A stretch of DNA of 64,000 nucleotides from Alviniconcha marisindica (taxonomy: Eukaryota; Mollusca; Gastropoda; Provannidae), in assembly GCA_018857735.1 (NCBI GenBank), contig JABMCL010003543.1, forward strand, positions 110,001-174,000. The letters are read 5' to 3'. Below the pieces are notes generated by a model that was given only the letters and a program-made list of their open reading frames with translations, ran no database searches and was not told the origin of the DNA. This document shows positions 12,035-24,100 of this stretch, in pieces. Each line of letters opens with the position of its first letter. Positions within the stretch are counted from its first letter, which is position 1. A program made the position numbers and the translations under genes.

Positions 12035-12462
12035 TGCTGATAGTACGGTCACATACATCTCCTACAGTATGGTCACGTACATCTCTGTTGCTTGAAGATT
12101 GTCTGATAGTATGGTCACGTACATCTCCGTTGCTTGAAGATTGTCTGATGAAGATTTTCTGATAGTATGGTCACATACATCTCTGTTGCTTGAAGATTTT
12201 TTTCTGATAGTATGGTACGTACATCTCCGTTGCTTGAAGATTTTCTGATAGTATGGTCACGTACATCTCCGTTGCTTGAAGATTGTCTGATAGTATGGTG
12301 ATGTACATCTCTGTTGCTTGAAGATTGTCTGATAGTATGGTGACGTACATCTCTGTTGCTTGAAGATTGTCTGATAGTATGGTGACGTACATCTCTGTTG
12401 CTTGAAGATTGTCTGATAGCATGGTCACGTACATCTCTGTTGCTTGAAGATTTTGTGTGATT
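12035..12462 (-). repeat. Minisatellite, unit about 50-57 bp
   Basis: Units read CTGATAGTATGGTCACGTAC then ATCTCTGTTGCTTGAAGATT on the plus strand, about eight copies. The 100-codon minus frame (repeating LQATEMYVT) comes from the repeat and has no other gene support. Confidence 0.85.
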
Positions 12463-14470
12463 TCATTGTACACAGACTTTGTTTACATTTATGAAGTGTT
12501 CCAATTCAACTTTGCTGCACGTGTAACACAGCCACATTTCTGTTAAGACTTCCACATTTTCCCTTGGTCAGTGTGATGGCACTGGCGGTTTGGATTTGGT
12601 GCTAGTATTACAATATTCACGTATGCACACTTTCTGCTCAGGTTAGTGCTGTGTATTTGTGTGTTTGGGCTGATTTGCCTCAAACTCCGTGATGCCGAAC
12701 CTCCTGTTCCCAGTACAGTGTATAGGAGCCGTCCTGCTGGTCTGTTACCCAGTTCTTTCTCTCAAGAACAATGAGGTGGGGTTTTTTTTTGGGGGGGGGG
12801 GGGGAACAACCATTTCATTTTTTTCCATACGTCAACAATGCTGAGTAACCTGTAATTGTTTATTGTGTGTGTGTGGGGGGGGTGGGGGGGGAGGGGGGGG
12901 GGGGATACACTTTTGACATCATGATTAACGATTTTGGAAAAGTCATCAGCTGGTGAATGGTAATGTTGGAGAGAATTGTGGCGAGTTGTTTCTCCTGCAC
13001 AAAATGCGAATGAAAACAGGTCCGAGTTCTTTTGTGAGAGCAACGTCACTTTTCGATGAGGAATTTAAAAAATAAAATAAATCCTGGCTCAGTGCAATTT
13101 CTTAGGGTGATTGAGCGTGATGAGAAACGCAGCTGATGATTCAATCACGCAGCTCAAAGCATCTGTGCAAAGAGTGTGATTATAATTAATTCAACAGGTG
13201 ATCAGATCAGTTTAAATCAGTGCTAGTGTTGATAAGCGAGAAAAAAAAGAAGAAGAAAAAAGAAGAGAGAGAGAGAAAAAAGTTAAAGGTTGATTGGATA
13301 CATTTTTCAAAGCATCCTTCCCCCCACCTCAACCCCACCCTGAAGTACCTTTTCTCTTTTTTTCTTTTCTTTTTGTATTATCAAGTTCATATCATGGAGT
13401 TCTTCCCCCCTGTCACCTGCCTTCTTTGGGTTTCAGAAGTGAGAGAAGGGGGCAGACTTGGTATAGATTTGGTGGTTTGAGACTTTATTTGAGACCCTAT
13501 ATAGTTGACTTTGTTTATGTTTCATAGCCAGAACTTGCCCAAAGATCATGTGTGACAGAATGTGTGTGTTAACCAAACGTCTCTTTCTGTATAATAAAAA
13601 AAAAACCCAATGAGTATGGGCCTGAAAACCTGCTGGTTTTCAATGATGTGTTAATGATTGTCAGGACTTCTTTGAACAGGAGTGATTAGTGCCATGTCCT
13701 AGACATATTATGAGGACCCCTTCCAATCAGAAACAGTGCCTTAATTCTTTTCTTAGCTTGGTGACTGTCCTGCTCTGGTGTTGTGTTTTGCGTACCTCTG
13801 ACTGCGTCTCTCAGCCAGAGACGGTGAAACTGGATCATTTGCGGTCCCACTGAAGTGGACCATCAACTATGTGGTTGCAATTTACAACTGTTCTGTGGTG
13901 TTACAGGTTTCTGTAAACAAGACGTTAGGTGATACGAGTGCATCAGCATTTGTGGTCCATTTCACTTTGCCGTTGCACAAGGACCTCGGTCTCAGCGCTC
14001 CAGTTCTCCGCATAAATTGTTCCAGTCATTCCCTTCCAGTATCTGAACGTGCTGGGGGTAGGGGTAGTGAAGATTTTAGGAGGTGGGGGAGAGTTGGTCC
14101 AGCAGGCTTCAGACTCTTTTCCGCCTTTGTTTGATTTCTGGAGATCATGCACACATTGTCAGTTGTGAAGGAAAATGATCAGTGCATTTCTTGCCTGGGC
14201 TAAGCTTTATCATTGGCTTTTTCATGGACAATTGTTCAACGAAAATCTTCCAAACTGTGTCTGATGATAACTCCCTTGTGCAGGGTTTGTGTGTGATTTT
14301 TTTAATTTCAGAATTCCCAAACTTAAAAGACCCGTTTCCCAGACCAAGTTGCTACTGCTCAGTTACACAAACTGAGTTTGTTGGAAAGTGGTTTTTGAAA
14401 AAAAAAAAAAAAATCTGTTTATCATCCATCATTTGGCCTCTCCCCCTTTTTTCCAGATTATAATGTTGAC
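12463..14470. other. Intergenic, no gene seen
   Basis: G tracts at 12781-12803 and 12876-12904, an A/G-rich patch at 13240-13285 and pyrimidine tracts. No splice-bounded coding segment was found on either strand. Confidence 0.5.
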
Positions 14471-14479
14471 CATTTGGCA

Positions 14480-14776
14480 TTATCATAGAATTCCCAAACT
14501 TTCCAAGAGCTTCAGTAAAAATGGCATTTGTCCTAAACTTTCCAAGACCTTGACCAAAAATGGCAATTGTCCCAAACTTTCCAAGAGCTTCAGTATAAAT
14601 GGCATTTGTCCCATACTTTTCAAAGACCATGACTAAAAATGGCATTTGTCCCAAACTTTCCAAGACCTTGACTAAAAATGGCATTTGTCCCAAACTTTCC
14701 AAGAGCTTCAGTAAAAATGGCAGTTGTCCCAAACTTTCCAAGACCTTGACCAAAAATGTCAATTGTCCCAAACTGG
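14480..14776 (+). repeat. 39-bp minisatellite (13-codon period)
   Basis: AAACTTTCCAAGA plus GCTTCAGT or CCTTGACC plus AAAAATGGCATTTGTCCC recurs about eight times. The length is a multiple of three, so frames stay open on both strands (KLSKSFSKNGICP or its antisense). Neither strand shows splice sites or a non-repetitive continuation, so I read it as a repeat. Confidence 0.85.
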
Positions 14777-15338
14777 ACAGGCCTGTTGAAAGGACGCATA
14801 GTTTTTCCAGAGTTTTGAACATTTTTAAAGACTCTACGGACCCTGATGTAGCTTTTTATTGCTACTAGTTCATTCTGGTTCCCGTGACCTCAATGTTGAT
14901 TCAAGGTCACAGTGGCACTGAAAGTGTAAAACTGACAAATGCATTTTTTTGTGTAAGTTCTGGTCCTGTCCAGTTTAGACTTTGTAGATCAAGGTTGATC
15001 AGTTTCACATGTAAATATCAATCTCAGTCAAAGAACAAAACAGTAGCCATTTAAACAGATTTTGAAAGTGAGTTGTTTGAGCATTTGCTTTCTTGTTTTT
15101 GCAGGAAATTGGGCTTATGCTTTATTCATGTGTTACGAGGTCTTAGTAGTAGGCTATGACATTTGTATCCATACTTGCCTGATCTACGCAAAGTATGATA
15201 CCAAATGTTGCAACATAATAAACATGGTGTATGCAAAAAAGACACTGACAAAGTAGTTAGTCTCTGATGCTTTGTAAACTGGAATACACATCAGTAAACA
15301 TTTACATCTAAAAGTGACTCTGGAATGGTGTTTTCTGC

Positions 15339-15384
<46 letters not shown>

Positions 15385-16901
15385 TCCTCAGGTATTCTGC
15401 AAGTAAAATCCAGCATTCACACAAAAATATAATGTGAAACATAAAAAGGTTGCATTGAAAATATTTAATCTGTATTCTACTTCATTTTTACTGTACAAAA
15501 ATAAACTACCTGGATACATCATTATGCATACAAAATTAGACAATACATGTTACAGGCTGCATCTCGATTAAAACTTGTACTGGAAAAGATTCATCATATT
15601 CTCAACCACAGCAAATCTTGCATTCATTCACACAAACTGACAAAGAACCAGATCCATCCTAATATTTTCACAACAGCAAACATTCACAACACATCAAATC
15701 TCTTTCAAAAAAGAAAAAAATCACAGTTCAAGAGATGACATGATAAGGACGGAATGTAGGATTTGTTTAAATGAACATTCAATTTTGTGCAATCTTTTTC
15801 AACCAATATAGGCACCTAAAAAGATTTGTCAAGTACTTACATGACAAAACAATAAATTACTATGGTGCATGTACACCATATGTACTCTTCTGCAACTTGA
15901 ACATACTTCAAGCAGCAAAATCTTGGCGAGGCAGTCGTATCTCCTACACATTTTAATGTGGCCAAAAAAAACCCCAAAAAGTGAGATCTTGCTTCTCTCA
16001 ATCTCCCATACCATACGCATTATATATATGATGATTGTGATGATGATGATGATGATGATGGTGAAGTCCATTTCCATAGCACTTGATTTCTTCGACCTGA
16101 ATGCTCACTCTTTCAGTTGAAGTGTAGCTGTCAGAACAGCTGGTATCATTGTCCTTGTTTGCGTGACAGTGCGTGTCAATTTGGGGAAATGGCTGCACGC
16201 GCTACTGTCTCACCTGGCACTGGATGAATCACAGGGTTATAACCATGGGACACCGACACGGTGGACAAACAAGGAAACAATGATGCACCCCTGAAGAAAA
16301 AAAAAACCCAAAACATTTCCCCTTATTCTTTAAACATTGTCATGAAAGCGACCATGATGTGTCACCAAGACTCCTCAATCCTATCATTCATAAAATGAAG
16401 GTTCTTCTTACGTCATCAAAACAATGCAAAATATGTGCACATTTTCAATGGACTCCTTCTTCAAGCAACAGGCAGATGGTAAACAAGTGATGAGAGAACT
16501 GAAATTCGATCAACTTCTCTTGAAGTTCAAAAAGTTGCCGTTTTCGAGGAGAGCGCAAAACATTTCACCTCCTTTTTTACATACAGTTCAACCTCATGCT
16601 CCTGTTCTCATCAAAAACAGCTGCACTATCAACTGAAAAATAAGCAGATCAAATAACCTTCCTCTCATCGTTTGCGTATTATCCGTCGATTTGTTACTTG
16701 AAAAAAAAAATGGGGTTTGCCCTGAAAATCTGCTCCTGTTTTTTGTGTTGTCTGATTGAATGACACGAGTGTTCTTTTCAGCCCTTTGTGGGTTTTGATC
16801 TTGTTTCAGAACGCCGGCAGTCAACGCTGTCTCACATAAAAAACCAACACTCCCCAACCCCCTACTGTTTGAAAGACTCTTGCTACTCCGACTCTAGCTC
16901 A
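14777..16901. other. Intergenic or tectonic 3' UTR; no coding signal
   Basis: It contains (GT)n at 15343-15380 and a (GAT)n run near 16035-16060. The part next to 16901 must include the tectonic 3' UTR on the minus strand. I could not choose a polyadenylation site. Confidence 0.45.
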
Positions 16902-19900
16902 TCACAAAATATGCACTGTTAACAAGACAACAGTCACCAAGGGGAGAAACCGTGACACCAAAGGTTCAGGAGTGTTTGCCCCTGAGATGAAGGGGTAGAA
17001 GAAGTCGTAAGGCACTTTCGCAAGGAAGATGGGTGGCTCCCCCTGGTAGCCAACAGCTGCCTTGCTAACGTCGATGAAAGCCACGGAGGCAGTGATTTCC
17101 ACAGGCTGGTTGTAGTCGCCGCTCAGTGTGGGCTGTTGTTGTTAGAAATGGAAATTTGTTCATTATTAAACTGATAAAAATGTTTGACATTAAAACAAGT
17201 AATACATTAAAACAAGTAATAGTTCATCGATAACCCAAATAAAACATTGCACATTAAAACAAGTAAACTTTTCCCAGAAGTCAAACATTTCCAAATGAGG
17301 ACTAAATCTGACAGGAATGTCTGTCTGTGTGTGTGTGGAGGAGGAAAAATGTTCTATTACTATCACTGGCATTGTTTTTTTCTGCACATAATTCATCTCA
17401 CTACCTAAAACATTTCACTATGTAAGTAAGCAAACGTGGTTTTTTTTAATGCCTGGTCAACCTCACATACGTCATATTAAGTTGAAAATCTTCCAAGACG
17501 AAAATGGTATTCAGGTGTTTACAGAAAGTTTCTGGTCAGCATCACTTTGGTTTAATAATGAAGAAAGACAGGACCTTGTCTCTCTCTCTCCCACACACAC
17601 ACACATACACTGTTGTTCTTGTTGTACTTCCAGCGTTCCCCAGCTGAACACTCTGGGAGTCACCCGGGGTACATGCAGTAGTACACTGACAGATGCATTG
17701 CACAGGGTAACAGGATTGCATGTGTGATCATTGGTGACAGCTGTCACACACACACACACACACATGAAAGTCCCTATCTTCCCATGACAGAGGTGGAGTG
17801 AAGCTTATGTAATTCACTAATTTTATTTTTATGCATACACTTATGACTGGGAACAATAAAGATTTACCCAGCAAACGTGCCGGATCCGATTCGGAAGTGT
17901 TCTGTAGCTAGAATGAGGCTGGATTGTATATGCCGGATCTGACTTCCTGCATCTGATTTGGTTCCATTCTTTCAAAGAAGGCTTGGATCATGTGGTGCAA
18001 AATCAGCCCTGATCTGATCTGGATGATCTGGTTCGGAAGCAAGCCAGTGTGCAAGAATCATCAGGCCTGGTTTGGGCAGAATGTAATGCACACTACCAGT
18101 TTCCAATTTTCAGATTCAATTGCATTCTTTCACAGATGGCCCAGATCATACTGCGCAAAACCAGCCCATTTCCAATTTGGTTCTGGCTGACTGTGTCAGG
18201 TTTCGGCTAAACAGATCCGGTCCGGAAGCAAGCCAGTGTGCAAGAATCACTGGGCCTGCTTCTGGCCAATGCCTCTGAGCTGATCCGGATCGGACTTGAA
18301 TCAGGTCCGGCATGTTCGCTGGGCATTCAATTCTGATCTATTTCATTTGCGGCAGGCACACACATGCACAGACTGACCCTGATCTGCACAGCCTTGGGCG
18401 AGTCGTAGACAAAGGAGACCCCGATGATCTTGGGCTGGGGGTTGACGAGGGCGCCGATGTTGGCGTAGAGGATCTGGATGTGCATGCCCAGCGACAGCAG
18501 GCAAGTGGACATGCCCGATGTAGGGGCCTGCGCAGCAGACAAACACAGAGGCTTTCTCTCAGCGACACTCAGAAAAGCAGTCGCCAAAAAATGTACTCAC
18601 GCACCAGGAGCAACATAGACTTGAGGCCCTCCATCCTTTAGGCTTCGGTGCTATGTGCCGAGATTCAAATGACATTGCAACAAGCAAATTAGATGGGCAC
18701 CAGAGAGAAAAAAAGAAGCAAGAAAAAGCAACCTTCTTTTGAAGCAGGCCATTTTGCTGACCAAGGGACTGGTACTTGGGGAGTAAATGCACCATAATTA
18801 TTCTGGGTTAAGGCATCCTTACTTTCTGTACACACGTGTCATTTTTAAAATTGGAGGGAAAGCAGAAGGAAGTATACCTGCTGCGCCAACAGACGGAACA
18901 ACACTAGCTTTACTGCCCGGAATAGCGTTAGCAGGAATGAATCGCAGCTTGGCCGGATCACACTCCTGCAGGACTGAAATCAGTTCTCAAGAACAGCACT
19001 CTATACAAACACAGAAGGTTCAGCTGAGGACAAAACTCAGGTGCAGCACCAACGTTCTCCTCTCTTACCGATGGCAAAAGGCGATTCTGGTACAGGATCT
19101 TCACCCAGTCACCAGTCTTGCTGACATCAGAGTTGCCATAGAGAGCGACGTAGCGATTGTTGTCACGGAAACCACCCTGCGTGATTTCTGGCACGCTGTC
19201 GTACTCCATGGTCCCGATGATGGTCTGCTGCATCAGTGCGCAGTACTGCGTCAGATTGGAAGCTGACACTCTGGCGTAGCACAGACAGCACACTTTTAGC
19301 ACAGCGCAACAGCGACACGGACCTGGTGATAGACTTGAACAGGGCTTAACACAATCCAAAACAATCATACTTTTATTAGTCCTTAAAATGGAAATTCGCT
19401 TGTCTGCCTGTGACAAATAATTAAAAAAGTACGTTAATTTAAAAAAAATTAAAATTAAGTAAATACTATGCAGTTTCTGTCGCTTAATTAGAATAAAAAC
19501 TTGAGAACATCAAGTAAATAACAAGGGAGAACAAAATACACAGTTGCACTCAGATGTTGGGCTGACACATTAGGGATGGTTGAAACAGACCAACAAGTCT
19601 GTCTTATTACACAGCACACGTTTACAGTCAGGCTGCTGTTTTAAATAATACTGTACATTTCAATTTTTCAACGGAGATCTGCATTTAAGTACCAGTAGTG
19701 AGTGAGTCTTATTACACAGCACAGGTTTCCAATTGGGCTGCTTTTTAAATAATACTGGACATTTCAATTTTAAACAAAGATCTGCATTTAAGTATCAGTA
19801 GTGAAGGAGTCTTATTACACAGCACAGGTTTACAGTTAAGCTGCTGTTTATATAATACTGTAAGTTTAAATTTTAAACAGAGATCTGCGTTTAAGTACCA

Positions 19901-21088
19901 GAAGTGAGCTAATTTCAACCTTGATCTGCAGTAAAGCCAACTTACTCCAGGAGTTCAGCTGTTTTCCTTCACACAAGATGAGATATCAAGTGCTTATCTC
20001 CACCCCCACCGCCCAAAAGATGATAAAAAGCAAGGAAAAAGAGCCCATGACTAACAGGGCATGGCTACACTTAGCGACACACTCCCAGACACACTCAACT
20101 GTCCACACAAAACCTCTCACCTGGTATTGCGGAAAGCATAAGGTAAGACATTTTCACAAAGTGACTTCTTTGAGAACATGGAGACTCTTTTCAGGGATTC
20201 CATCAGCCCCCCCCCTGTTTCCTTTTTCGTGTGCCAGGTGAGAGCTGGTGTGGGCGATGCGGCAAGTCTATGGTCAGCACTTTTGCTTCTGATTTGGTGA
20301 CCTAGGTTTTTAAACCGGTGCAGAACAACTGTGACTGCGTCATTTATCCTGTGCGGTTGTGATGGGATGTCAAAATTCAAGAACTGACTAACTCACCTGA
20401 GCATGCACCCTGTTCTGACATCCTGGCCAAACACCACAGAAATTCGGTTGTTGGAATCTGTCATGCACTCCCCCGAGGCTGACGACCGCACCACTGTCAT
20501 GTACCGGTCCCGGTTCGAGTTGATCAGAATCTGATCGCTGACTTGGTCAAGGACAATTAACAATGCGAACCACAGAACATGGCTGGAACACAATGCATTC
20601 AAATCTGGGGCATTATTTTGCACAAAAAAATATCTGAAACAAGAATAACTGCTAGCATTCTAAAACAAAATCCACACATAAAAAGTTCAAAAAGAATGCT
20701 GTTTATAATGACACAAAATACACATTTTGGGGGTAAGATTTGTCCAAATGCTGGACACCAAAACAACACACCAAAACAGCTCAACCCAAAGCAGGGAGGT
20801 ATCCTACCTCTTAATTTTCAGCGTTTAAATATTGTCCTGTGGCTTAAAAGTTCAAAAAAGGGGCTTACCCTCAAAATTCGCACGCTGTGTTTCGTCATAA
20901 TAAATAGCATTGTTCTGAACCTTTCATGTGTTTGCATTCTTTTGTAATCACGGGAAGAAAAAAACGAAGAAAAGAGGGCTCCATGCTGCCAATGGCCCCA
21001 GCACTTCAGCCGGTCAGAACGTCACAATTAACAAGGTGTGTGAAAAACTGGAAGATCGACTGCCATGCTTTTCTCACAAGCTAATGCA

Positions 21089-21126
<38 letters not shown>

Positions 21127-24100
21127 TGAAAACTGGGGGATTCTGAACCAAACCTTCTGAGGGAAGAGGTGGGGCTTACAGCCCTCCCACAGAACCCCTA
21201 ATAATTCAGATGTCAGTCCTTGTCAGAGCAGTTCGGAGCTCAGGAGATGTGTGAAAGTCGAGGTGGACATCCTGGACTCCCTGTCCCTAACAGTCCTTAT
21301 TGTCTCTGTGGACGTAAAGCAACGCTGAACTACACTGACTCCCCGTCCCTAACAGTCCTTATGGTGTCTGTGGACATAAAGCAACGCTGAACAAGACTGT
21401 GGAATTATGAGCTCAGGAGCCGTGTCAAAGTGGAGGTGGCTGTCCAGGACTCCCCATCCCTAACAGTCCTTATGGTCTCTGTGGATGTAAAGCAATGCTG
21501 AACTAGACTGTGGAATTCAGAGATCAGGAGCTGTGTGTAAGTCGAGGTGGCTGTCCAGGACTCCCCGTCCCTAACAGTCCTTATGGTCTCTGTGGACATA
21601 AAGCAACGCTGAACTAGACTGTGGAATTCAGAGCTCAGGAGCTGCGTGAAAGTTGTGGTTGCCATCCTGGGCTCCTTGTTCCTAACAGTCTGTATGGTCT
21701 CTGTGGACATAAAACAACACTGAACTTGTCAGACCAGTAAGTAAGAAGGTAGTTGGCTTTTAAGGCCTGGTCAACCTTGTAGGTCAGAATATCAGGGTGA
21801 AAGTCACAAGAATGAAGTCTGAAATGTAGGAAAGTTTGACCCAAAAAAAGAAGAAGAAAAAAACAACAACAAAAAACAAAATAGAAAAGGGAGGTCAAGG
21901 ATACACTGTTGACTCTCCGACAGTCGTCTGGTTGAGAGTGCCAGCCAACACTGGTTGTCCTACTACGTAACCAGGGTTACCACTGCGCTCAAATGTCTCG
22001 GTGCTTGTGGACTGAAACACCAAGAATGAAAGTCAAATGAGCCACACTTTGAACTGAAAACATGTCTTGTTATCTGGATTTCACCTCTCTATTTACTCAT
22101 GGAAGCAAGAAAATGCAAGTGACAAGAGTTAAGTTTTCCGCTTTTGCAGCTGCATTACAAAACGTAGACTTTCACATTTAAACTTCCGCTCTTGCTTCTG
22201 TGCAACAAAAGACAAAAGCAGGAAACATAGATTCCAGATCCTAAACAAGATAAAAACACACAAGAGGCTAAAAAAGAATATTTGAATCTGACAATACAGA
22301 ACATGTGCACATTTTCAATACAAGCACCCTTTTCAAGCTACAAAAAGACAGACAACATACCAACAAATGATAATCTGAATCAAATCTATTTCTCTGTCAG
22401 TTGCCTGCATAAGTTTGCTGTGGAATGCAAACACGAGGCTGAGGTGTATGGGAAATGGGAGGGATGTCATGAGTATATGATGTGGAAACGTTAGAAAGAC
22501 CATGAGAAGGAAGGGATGGAACTTTGTCAAACCAGATCAAAATGGACTGTCGCTGTGAACACAGCTGAACAAACCCAACACAAAATATAATGCCTTGCAT
22601 GTATCTACTTGTGAGTACACTATGCCCTCCTCACAAACACACCCATGCATGCGCGCATGTACACATACACGCACAGGCATGTACGCAAACATCCAGAGGC
22701 ATGAATGATGCATGACTACATATTCTATTCCACGACCCTCACCTCCCAACACCATTACACATAACGAAATATCCACATTTATATTAACAGCAAACACTTA
22801 CAGCTTCAAAGGCGGTGGAGAAAGACTGTGTGAACTTCCCGCTAGTGGAGGACGTGTTGCCCAACACGAAACGCGCCAGGACCCTGACAATACCTGTTGT
22901 TCCGTCTGTAGTCACTCGGTAGTGAACCTGTCAACATGGACACATCAACAGTGATCAACACTGAAAGTGACAGAAGCTTCTCAAATGTATGCAGTGAGTG
23001 TTCTGTAGGCACACAATGCTCTGTCTGTGACGACCCAGTGGTGAACCTGTCAACATAAACATCATCAATGATCAACACTAAAAGTGACAGAAACTTCTCA
23101 GATGTATCCTATGAGTATCATGTGGGCACACAACGCTCTGTCTGCGATGATGCAGTAATGAACCTGTCAACATAAGACGTGACAACAATGATCAACACTA
23201 AAAGTGACAGAAACTTCTCGGATGTATCCTATGAGTATTATGTGGGCACACAACGCTCTGTCTGCGATGACGCAGTAATGAACCTGTCAACATAAGACAC
23301 GTCAACAATGATCAACACTAAAAGTGACAAACTTCTCGGATGTATCCTATGAGTATTATGTGGGCACACAACGCTCTGTTTGCGATGGCGCAATAATGAA
23401 CCTGTCAACATAAGACGTGACAACAATGATCAACACTGAAAGTGACAGAAACTTCTCAAACGTATGCAGTGAGTGTACTGTAAGCACACAATGCCCTGTC
23501 TGTGACGACCCAGTGGTGAATCTGTCAAGATACACATCAACAATGATCAACACTAAAAGTGACAGAAACTCCTTAGATGTATGTAGTGAGTGTTCTGTAG
23601 GCAAATGCACACAATGTTCTATTTATGATGAGAAGGGAGTTTTTCTTTTGGTTTTCGACCGCCTGGGAATTTCCCCCCACATGATGACTCTCATCCAATA
23701 CTGTATGTGTGTGTGTGTGTACATGCATGTGTGAATGTGTGTGTATGTTTGTGTGTGTTTGAGTGTGTGTGTGTGTGTGTATGTTTGTGGGCGCGCGTGC
23801 GTGTGTGTGCGAGCGCATAGCTGCACAAATAATTGTGCTTCTTATGGTGGGTGGGTGTATAAAAAAAAAGCACTCTTCTTTCTCCCCAACCTCTGCTCCG
23901 TGAACAGGCATACTCTTGAGTGGAAGTGTTTTTACGTGCCTTACAAACCACATCGTTCGTTCATTCATTCATTCAGAATGGGGCACTCACTTGTCTGAGG
24001 ATGTTGATGCAGGCACCAGCACCTGCAGAGGGGGACGGCAAAGTGTTTAAGTTGCAGGGCGCAGTCAGGCCCATCGCGTCATCAAAGCACTGTATGGGAT

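Noticed and set aside
12171..12473. 100-codon repetitive minus frame (LQATEMYVT)
   Set aside because: Minisatellite artefact; the units are not all in one frame.
14352..14822. 156-codon minus-strand frame with repeats FLVKVLESLGQM
   Set aside because: It is open only because the 39-bp minisatellite lacks stops. There are no splice sites or flanking coding sequence.
18787..19266. 159-codon plus-strand frame
   Set aside because: It is antisense to tectonic exon 19069-19270, whose minus-strand reading matches the family, and has no splice-supported continuation.
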